A stretch of DNA of 64,000 nucleotides, taken from Meandrina meandrites. Its lineage: Eukaryota; Cnidaria; Anthozoa; Scleractinia; Meandrinidae. Shown one piece after another: positions 24,559 through 35,612 of this stretch. The translations under genes were made by a program, and so were the position numbers. A model generated the notes under the pieces. It was given only the letters and a program-made list of their open reading frames with translations. It searched no databases and had not been told where the DNA came from. The stretch lies in assembly GCA_963693305.1 (NCBI GenBank), contig OY855905.1, positions 47,269,895 to 47,333,894 of the forward strand. The letters run 5' to 3'. How positions within the stretch are numbered: the first letter of the stretch is position 1; the number at the start of each line of letters is the position of its first letter.

Positions 24559-27500
24559 GATACCGGTGCGATGCTCTACCAACTGAGCTATGAAGCCACA
24601 CATTGGGAGCGAGGTCAATTGTGAGTTCATATTTCCCCGTGAAAGGAGTGAAATGATGAAATGTATATGAATGAAATGATGAAATGTATACATTTCATCA
24701 TTTCACTCCTTTAACGGGGAAATATGAACTCACAATTGACCTCGCTCCCAATGTGTGGCTTCACAGCTCAGTTGGTAGAGCATCGCACCGGTATCGCGGA
24801 GGTCACGGGTTCGAATCCCGTTGAAACCCTGATTTTTTTTTCAGGCTTCTTTATTCCAATTGCTTAAATTGGAGATTCACTGCGAAGATCACATATCACC
24901 TTCTTACAACTATGTGCTTAAATGTTTGGTATGTTTTGTATTAAAACACGTGAACAGAATTATCTTGTACCTTTTTTAGGTAAATATGCATACATCGAAA
25001 CCTCATCTCCAAGAGTACAGGGAGACAATGCAAGGCTTGTGAAAAGTGGTTTGTCGTTCAACACTAAAAAGTGCTTGTCCTTCTACTATCATATGTACGG
25101 CGCCACGATGGGTACACTTAACGTGTACGTTGGGCAAAAGAAAATATTTACCAAGTCAGGCAACCAAGGAAATCAATGGAAAAAAGCAACGGTTGACATA
25201 ACTGAACGGGGAGCTTCAGAGGTTAAAAAAATTGCAGATTTCTTTTTTCCACATTCAATTTGATTTAATAATATTTTTGCATGTTGCTTTAGCTGTAAGA
25301 GTAAAACGCCAAACACCATCGAGGACAAGATTTTTTTTTTTTAATTTCCACTGTCAAGACCAAGTTTTCGTACGTAAGCGTCATCACTGTAAAAAATGAA
25401 CCATTCTGCGCGCAAACGCATGCGTTTACTTAACGTTGCTCCCTTTCCACAGCAACTTTTTTTCAAGGCGTCTACGCATGTAGAAATCACGAGGATTTGT
25501 GGAAAACTTGAGCATCATGTCATCTAAGAACTGTTATTATAGAACTTGCTATGACTTCAGTAGTGATGACTGAAAAATAAAGCCTCCGACGTAGACGTTT
25601 TTTGAGGAGCCTTTATTGAGTTTTAAAATATTTTGCAGCTGATATTCGAAGGAATACGTGGAAGTAGTTATACTGGTGATGCTGCCATAGACAATGTCGA
25701 GCTGAAAAACTGTGGCGGTGGCGGTAAGTTATTATAAGTTTCATCGAACAAACTTAATAATAATGATGGCCCCCTTCTTTAAGGTTTCTTTTGAAATTGT
25801 TAAACACAAAGCTCTTTGAATGTTGTAGTTTGAGCTGTGATATACATTACTTTCACTAAACAATTATTCCCCGAGATGAAGTCGAGGGGACTGTTCACCG
25901 AGATTCACTGAGCCTGAGTCGAAGAACTGTTATAATATATTTTTCAGAGGTAAATATCAAGAAGTACAAAACAACTAACTAAAAACAAAAGAACTTAAAC
26001 ACGGAAACAACAAACGTAAGTGCTCACTTGCATTCGTGTACACCATGCAGTTTAATTGATCGATTGTAAATCAGAACTTTTTTTACACGTTACTTGAAGC
26101 AATAAAATGGAACAAAACAAACTCCACAAAAAAGACAGTTATCTGGTTCCTTTGTTTAATCGTTGGTGCCATTTGAAAAATCGTGCAAATTCTCTTGAAA
26201 TGAATAGCTTCGGTCAATCGATCTAACGAGTTTCTCATGGCCGCGAGCGATCTACAAAACCACCGCGTTTACGCCGGATCAATTCTAATGTCATCTCTTG
26301 AAAACACTTTCAGTCCAATAGCTTTGGAAGTCAATGTGCAAAATTCCTGATGTTCTAAATATCCCGGACATGGAGTGACTTCTTTCGAATAAACAGAAAA
26401 TTCATTAGCAAATGCGGCCTTGTTTTCTGGCCTGGATTAGCGCCTGGGTGGCAAAGGCAGCATGGCTTAGTAACCAAGCCTTAAAACGCTATGCTCACCG
26501 CCTAGTGCGGTGCGATTATTGATAAAGCGTGACGTCAAGATGCCACAGTTTTTCTATTTTTGTTTTTCGCTCCCGGAAAACTGTTCGCTTCTCGGAGCAG
26601 ATAAAGTCCGCGGACAAATATCAATGCATATTTCCGCGTCAAATTGGGGATATTGTTATTTATAATCAATCAAATTCCTTTTTCGCGCGTGATTGGTCGA
26701 AAGACATCACGTGATGCAGCCGAAACTGGAGAATATCAGGTGATGTTCCCCAGTTTTCGAACTTTACGATTTACGTTCCCGACTAAATTGTTAAAATTAA
26801 TAAAACTAAACATTTTGAATAGACTAACAATATTTCGAGAGCCTACAGAATTACTTCGACGTTTAAAAGCTTTGAGAAAAGGTCTCCCAAAATGCGGGCC
26901 TTGTGTAAAATATTTGAAGGAAAATAAACACAAGGCCTTCATTTGGCTTCAAAAATAAGCACGGATATTTGCCCCTGGACATTATCTGTTCCTCGAAGCT
27001 CACAGTGTTCCTCGAGCTGCGCTCTCGGAAAACTGTTCGAAACAGATAATGTCCGCGGACAAATATCCGTGCATATTTCCGCGCCAAATGGAAGATATAT
27101 ATGTTATTTGCCGGCTGGGAGGTCCGTATCGTGAAAAACTGTGACCGAGGTCTTGAAAATGCTGCCCGAGACCGCAGGCCGAGGGCAGCATTTTCAAGAC
27201 CGAGGTCACAGTTTTTCATGATGCGGACCGACCCAAAGCCGGTAAATAACTTATTTATTTTTTTCTTACCTGGTTAAAAAAAATCTAAAAAGATTGTCTT
27301 GCAAAATGTAATTGTATTATACGCGCGCATCCAATGTGCATGTTAAATCGATCGCTATTGCTACGGATAAAGTGAAGAATGATTTTTTTTCCGCCAAACA
27401 AAATAAATTAAACTGAGCAGTACTTACGGAAAAGGTCATCAGAAAAAAAGAGAAAAGTAACTTTAATAATAAAAAAGAAGCACAATGTAGCAGCAAAAGA

Positions 27501-30500
27501 GAGCATAAAAAAATCTCGAGTCACGAAAGTGAAATTGAATGAAGTTTGTTTGTGTCGTTTGGTCGTCTGCACACGGCACAATTTTGCGAGAATTTGTGCG
27601 ACTGTTTTTAATAAAAACGTATTATGCGATGTCGATAATTTATGCAGTGCGAATAGGAAATAGAACTCAATTTTTCAAAGGCTTGATAATTTGGATATTA
27701 CAGGGAAATTTCTAAACTGAGCTAGAAACATGACTGTTTTCATTAACAGCCTTTGCCTTTTTGGAGATGTTGATGTGTGGGTTTTTAAAATAAAAGAACA
27801 GATTAACAGGAATTGAAACGAGAAACGCTGGGAAAGCAGAGCTTTTCAACTAGTCAGGTGGTGAACTTCTAAGCAGCATGCATAATGCATAATGTATTCA
27901 TATGTACTGTATAATGCATAATGTATTCATATGTACTGTATACATGCATACATTATTCATTGAGTTATCCTTTAGTGTCCTTCCTTTTAGAAAGTAGACC
28001 TAGCAATCAAACAAATCTCAGGTCATCGTTTTATATTATCCCGTTATTTATTTATTTTTGTTTCTAGCCTTTGGTTGCAATTTCGACACATCGACGTGCG
28101 GCTTCGTCCAGGACAGCAATGATAAGTTTGACTGGACGCGACGCATGGGAAGTACTCCGTCTTCCCAGACGGGGCCATCTACCGACCACACTACCGGCAA
28201 AGGTATGGACATTTTTTTCTTAGTTCAATTTAAATTTTCTTTTACACATTACAAATAAATCACTTGTTTGCGGAGAACTTAATAAATATGAGAAGTTATC
28301 CAATATAAAAACTAAAATATTTTGACGTTAAAGCCTAGAGGCTAAGGCTCCTCAACCAGCGTTGGTCTTGAGGTTTAATGAGGTTAAAGTAAAATCGAAA
28401 CAAAGAGTAATAAAAATTGCTTACTAATTTTCATTTTTAAGTACTATGTTGTATTTTACATTTTAAATAATTTCAATTGTTTGATCGCATTTTTTATTCA
28501 TTTGTGAGTGTTTTGATAAGTCGTGCGTTGTATGCACTCCTTGAAAACAGATGCGAGGAGTGTTAAACCGTCATCGGCGCAGTTTGCCTAAAAGGAAACT
28601 ATGGTTGAACTTGAAGTTATTTTAAGCAATAGTTCCACCAGACCTACATTCTGCCAGGCTTGAGAATTTTTGATTTTGTGTTTTCGTTCTGCACGCCTCC
28701 AGGCCACATTTGCCCGGATAATTTAGACGCTATGTATAATTTTCTGTACGATTCAATAGAAAAATTGATTTCATTTTTATTTCGACTTTTGAGTCGGATA
28801 AATTGTTGCTTTTGACGTCGTTGAAAAAAAAAGTGACCTAACGCCTGATTTAATTTGAAGGGGCTAGAACACGGGGATTTCGCAAACTTTTGATCAAAAC
28901 TGTTCTGGAATTAGTCGTAGTTATCAAGCCTTTCGGAGTAGAAGGGCTTTTCTGCGTTTCGCGAGCAGACAAGATTTGCGTTATCTTCGGTACAAGAAGA
29001 ATTGTTTGTAAATTTTGGTTTTGCACTGCGCTTGTAGCGGTTGTCGTTAAGTTTTGTCGCGATGTTCTCCCAAATATTCTGCTTTCAACCCATCGCCAAT
29101 AATTGCCGTTGTATCGCTACATCGGCCCGTATTTCAACTAAGCATTTGGTCTCACAGTAAGCCAAAATTTGGATCTTTTGGGCATTCGCCTCCTCTCCGC
29201 ATGTCCGCTATTTTAAACGTGTTTATTCTGATCATGTCTGAAACTACCTACATGTTTCGATCACGATTCGCACAATGCACCGTCTGATGCGAACACTTTT
29301 CACAGCGAAACCTGTTTCACTCGTGATCAGACTTATCATGTTTCGGTGTAATGTGAACACATTATAATATAGCAATTGTGAATAAAATTGGCCCATTATT
29401 TTTTGGGTTTTCTACGCAACAAATATAAATTTTGGCTGTTTGAAAAAATGTTTAAGCCCGTGACAAAGCCCCTTTAACTGTTTTCAACTGTTCAATTTCG
29501 GTGCAATTTTCTCGTGTTTTTAAAAGCGCCACAGGTACTTCCTAATTCATTCCTTACCCGGTCCCAGAACATAAGCAGCCTGGATAAAAGACGTTTTGAA
29601 TGAATACCGAAAAAATATCAGCAGTTTTAGGACATTTTACAAATGGAAGTTGTTGTCAAAACGTCCTTACAAGACGTTTCGCTGAACTAAGTTGTAAACC
29701 TTTTTTCACCTGTCTACCGTTATAGGATATTACATGTACATAGAAACATCAAGTCCTCGACAGCTAGGGGACAATGCGAAACTAAACACCCCCAAGCTGA
29801 AATTCAGCGGGAAAATGTGTCTTAAATTCTACTATCATATGTATGGTGCAAGCATTGGGGCACTGAAAGTGATCATAAATGGAAACAATGTGTTCACTGC
29901 GAGTGGAAATAAAGGCAACAAGTGGCTGAGAGCGGCTTTAGATGTGAATTTATCAGGAATGTACGCGGTAAGAGAATTTGATGCCAATTGAAAAAGTAAG
30001 TGTATGATATTAGACGGCCAGGAAGGATGCAGTGTCGCTTCGCAGCATGTGGCCCGCGTCAAAAAAATGTTTTTCTTGAGCCACTTAATTGAAAGGCACT
30101 ATACAAAATACGTTCACACCCGAGTTCATAAATATATTTGGGTTAAACTATCTACAATTAAAGAAAATTTGAATTAACTTGTAGTTGGACATGTAAACAG
30201 CTTTCAGTTACAGTAAATGGATTATTGGAACTGCGCGGTAGAGGTGTCCGTTTAGTTAGTCAAAGTTCGTCTTCAACCCTGCAAAAATAGTATGTTTAGA
30301 GTTTTTATAGTCATTTTAAGCGCTAACTTTAATATCTTGGAATTATGTAGGTTATATTTGAAGGCATACGGGGGAGCAGTTTTCAGGGTGACATCGCAAT
30401 AGACGATTTCCTGTTGGCTCCAGGATCTTGTACCTCGATTCCAACAGGTGAGTTCATATAAGAAAACAGTATGTTTTACTTATAAAATAAGAGCATTTTT

Positions 30501-33500
30501 CCAAGTTTTCGCGAAAAGAGCTCCGCCTTGAGTAGTCATGTTTAACAAATAGTAAATTAAAAAATATGTATGTATGACTGTAGTTTTAAACAGGAAATAG
30601 AACTCGAAAACCCAAATTGCTTGAACTTCACTGCTATAAATTTAACACAGCAAAAACTAAGATTCACGGTATTCTCAATTTCTCAAAGGTTTGATAGTTT
30701 GCTTTGATAGTTTGCCATATTATAGGGAAATTCTGAGACGGAGCTAGAAACATGACTGTTTTCCATTAACAGCTTTTGTCTTTTGGAGAAGTTGATGTGT
30801 GGGTTTTTGAAATAAAAGAACAGATTAACAGGGAATTGACACGAGAAATGCTGAAAGGCGGTGAACTTCTAAGCATGCATGCAGCATGCATAATGTATTC
30901 ATATGTACTGTATACATCCATACATTTTTCATTAGTTATCGCTCAGTCTTTCCTTCTGTAGGTAATGTAGGCCCAACGATAGACCTAGCAATCGAACAAG
31001 TTTCAGATCATCGTTATATATTATCCCGTTAATTTTTTTGTTTTTGTTTTCAGCCTTTGGTTGTAATTTTGACAAATCGACGTGCGGCTTCGTTCAGGAC
31101 AGCTTTGATAAGTTTGACTGGACGCGACGTATGGGAAGTACTCCGTCTTCCCAGACGGGACCATCTACTGACCACACCACCGGAAAAGGTATGGATATTT
31201 TGTTCCCAGTTCAATTTAAATTCCCTTTTACACATGACAAATATATTACATGCTTGCGGAGAATTTAAGAAATAAGAGAAGTTATCCAATATAAAACTAA
31301 CATTTATTGACGTTAAAGCATAGAGGCTAAGGGTTCTTAATAGCCCGCCAACCAGCTTTGGTCTTGAGGCTTAAAGCAAAATCGAAACAAAGAGTAAAAA
31401 AAAAATGACTCCTTATTTTCATCTTTATGTATTTTACATTTTAAATGATTTCAATTTTTCCATCGGCATGTTTTATTTAGTTATTTTTTTATTAAAGTAT
31501 TATGATATTCTTGTTTGTAAAGTTGCTTGAAAAGTCATATTATAAGAATTATATTAATGGAGACAGCTTATTAACTATTACGAGCATAGGTTTAAAAGAA
31601 TACCGAAATGTTTGCCGAAGAAATAGCAACAATAGAAAATTTATATCAACAATTTTCTAAATTGTTGTCAACCTTTTTTCACCTGTCTACCGTTATAGGA
31701 TATTACATGTACATAGAAACATCAAGTCCTCGACAGCTAGGGGACAATGCGAAATTAAACACCCCCAAGCTACAATTCAGCGGAAGCATGTGTCTTAAGT
31801 TCTACTATCATATGTATGGTGCAAGCATGGGAACACTGAAAGTGATCATAAAGGGAAACAACTTGTTTACCGCAAGTGGGAACAAAGGCAACAAGTGGCT
31901 GAGAGCTGTAGTAAATGTGAATTTATTGGGAATGTACCCGGTAAGAAATTTTTGCTGCCGTCTGAATGATATTAGATTGCTATAAAGGGTGGCAGTAAGG
32001 TTTGTCAGCATGTGGTCCGCTCATATAGCAATAAAAGTGTTTTTCGTAACGAGCTGAATTGAAAGATACAATACAAAACAAGGTCCGTAAATATCTACAT
32101 TTAAATACAATGGAATTAACTGAAAGTTGAATGTAAAAAGCTTTTAGCTGCAGAAAATGGATTATTGGATCAGCATGGTAAAGGGATGCCTGTATAGTTA
32201 TTCAAAGTTCGTCTATATTTGTTTAATTTAGACAAATTTATAGTCAAAATATGATTACATTCAGATTGTTAGTAGTAATTTTTGCCGCTAACTTTAATAT
32301 TCTGGAATGATCAAAGGTTACTTTTGAAGGAATAACGGGAAGCAGTTTTCAGGGTGACATCGCAATAGACGATTTTCTGTTGTCTCCAGGATCTTGTCCC
32401 TCGATTCCATTTAGTGAGTACACATAGGAAATAAATGATAATGGCATGACGTGTGAAGAGAACTCAGAAAAAAAGTATGGGTTCACAAATGGGATTTGAA
32501 CCCACGACCTTCCGTACACTAGTCGGGCGCTTTGACCACTGAGCTACTGAGCATTGTAGTGAGCAATGGTCATTTTTAGCTTATGTGACACAACGACTGC
32601 ATCACGCATCACATTATGTCATATAAAAAAGCAGGTTGTTAAACTTACGAAATTGCCGTCTCCCAAGCATTTCAAATAAGAGTTTTGTGGATATTTTTTT
32701 TTTCAATTTTTTTGAAATTATTCTAAATCTTGTCAAAATTTACTTACATACCGATTATATATAGGTAACTGACACAAGAAACATTGGAAAATTGAAAGAG
32801 GAGCTTTCGGAAGGAACTTAGTAACTAAGTGTTAAGCCAATGTTAAGGTCCTTTTTTAAGTGATCTTGTAGTACATAGCAAGTAAAAAGCCGGTGAATTG
32901 CTAAGCATGCATATCGTATTCACACATGTTGTATACATGTATTTATGCATGCAAGCTTTTTATAAGGTATGTACAAGCTAATGCGAACGCGTACGTTCCA
33001 GAGTTTTTTAAACTGTTCATTCATTCAACTGTCGTTCAGTGTCATTGGATGTTGTATAAGCCCGAACGTACCCCTCGCGGTTTGAGCAAAACTTCAGATC
33101 ATTCTTTTATTATCCCGTTATTCATTTTTGTTTCCAGCCTTTGGCTGCAATTTCGACTCATCGACGTGCGGCTTCGTTCAGGACCGCAATGATAAGTTTG
33201 ACTGGACGCGACGTAAGGGAAGTACTCCATCTTTCCGAACGGGACCATCTACCGACCACACCACCGGAAAAGGTATGGATATTTCTTTTTCGATCAAATT
33301 CGATTTAAATTCACTTTTACAAGAAAAATCATATTGCTACGTAGAAATATGATTTTTCGTGTTGCACCAGAATAGTTTGCAAATACATTTTTGTTGTTTG
33401 AACAATAATATATTAACATAACAATGCTTTGCCCGAATAAGCCGCACTTGCCCTATTCTTGAGATGTCTTGCATAATGTTTTGAATCAATGTATTTTTTT

Positions 33501-33830
33501 GTTGTTGTTGTTTTCTGTAATAGCTATTATTACAAGAAACGCACAAAAAAAACGAGTAAAATACAACCTCGTAATTTTGTCAATAAAGGAAATCGTTACC
33601 TTGTAATCCCACTGACAGTTTAATTTTTTGCATTTACAACCCGGCTTGCCGGTTGCTGGACAAATGTTTCGGTTTTAAAAGCAAATTTTCAGGAATTATT
33701 TCGTCTCGATTTCACGCATAAGTAGTACGTACTTTGGAGCTTGAATTGCAATTTTGATTTGATTGGTTAAAACCAATCAAATTAAAGGATTCATGTACCG
33801 GACTACCAACATGATGATTAACTCGATTGC

Positions 33831-33924
<94 letters not shown>

Positions 33925-35541
33925 ATTGTATCTTACAGAAGCCATTTTCGGGAATTTTTTGTAAACACCATACTAAAAGGAGATCCAAGTATGTTGAGAC
34001 CAAAGTTACAGATTTAAAAGAATACCGAAATGTTTGCCGAAGGTATAACAAATATATGAATGCCAAAGCGACATGAATTCAGGCATGACGTTTCGCTGAA
34101 GTTGTAAACATTTTCTACTTGTTTACCATTATAGGATATTACATGTACATAGAAACATCAAGTCCTCGACAGCCAGGTGACAATGCGAAACTTAACACCC
34201 CCGATCTGCAATTTGGCGGCAACATGTGCCTAAAGTTCTACTATCACATGTATGGTGCAAGCATGGGGAAACTGAATGTTATCATAAATAGAAATAACGT
34301 GTTCACTGCAAGTGGGAATAAGGGCAACCTGTGGCTCAAAGCGACTGTAGATGTCACTTTATCGGGAATGTACGCGGTAAGAAGAGTGAATTGCCTCCTT
34401 GCAGCCTTGATTATGTTTAGAAAATTGCATTTTTCAGCTTTTGAATTGAGCCGGACGAGATTTATGTCATTTAAATTAAACATTGTTACTCAGCGTGTTT
34501 TATCGGAGATCTAAAACTCTAATTCGCTGAAAAAAAAAAAAACAATAACAGCGCACATTGCTATTGAGAGGGAAAATCAGTGCTGAAAGTTTCTTGTCAA
34601 CTTCACTTGTCTTTCGATTTGTGTGAGCGATACAAACCTCGGACTCGTAATTTGATCGTTAATTATACTATACTCTTTCAACCACAGACGGTTAAACGAC
34701 GTAAAAAACAATGACACACAATCAATCACACAATCAGTAAAAAATACAAATAGCGAAAAAAATGTTATTCTTGGTTTTCACGCGACGTCATCAAAATGCT
34801 AAAATTCAGAATCGCAAGACCCCTGAGTTTTTATCCTTTACTGGCTATTATACGTCCTTAAGGACGTTCGCGCGAAAATTTTCTAGTCGATAGATTTTTC
34901 TAAATTTTTTACTGAGGACGGATAATGAGTTACTTGTGTCAGAAATACCAAAAAAAGTGGGGTCACCGACTTCGTTTCAGAGATAAAGTCTGTAGAAAAC
35001 TACCAAGATTTTGAAAAATTGGCGCACGTGATTTCGCACGGCTTTCAAGGTTTGTAGTTTAAATTATCGATGATGAGAAAACGGAGGCAAACGATCTTGG
35101 TGATATTTTGAAGAAGTACGTCTGTTGCGTAAATAATTTTAAGTGTTGCCATCTTTTATGCAAAACTTAGCCCTGGAAGAGGCATTTGAACCCGTCGTAC
35201 GACAAAACAAAAAGATCAAAAAGCGGAATTCGAACGTGCGTGGGGCAAAAAAAATCAACTTTTTAATCGATAGATTTTTTTCATTTTCTCACAAAACGTA
35301 GATAATCGTTAACAAAAGTGATCTGTTAAAAAAAAAGTAGGGGTCACCGACCATTTAAGCTAGCAAACTGCAAGCGAAGTTGACGCAACGGCTACTCACC
35401 CTATATGTGGTTGGAAAGTTTCCTCAGCGCGCGCGCTCGATGCATGACGTGGCGTAGCGTTGCGACAGGAATTACGTGCGCAGTAAGGATGCGCATAAAC
35501 AATTAGCGCGAACGTCCTTAATATATATCTTGCTGAACGTA

Positions 35542-35612
<71 letters not shown>

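Larger units (their letters stand above)
24408..24901. mobile_element. Inverted-repeat insertion carrying two head-to-head tRNA-like genes
   Basis: A 494-bp insertion is bounded by a 13-bp direct repeat TCTTACAACTATG (24395-24407 and 24902-24914). Inside is a near-perfect palindrome centred near 24688. Each arm holds a tRNA-like gene, flanking sequence such as AGGTCAATTGTGAGTTCATA, and a distal AAGCAATTGGAATAAAGAAG block. Target duplications of this length suggest LINE-type retrotransposition machinery. MAM1 lacks it at the equivalent place. Confidence 0.75.
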
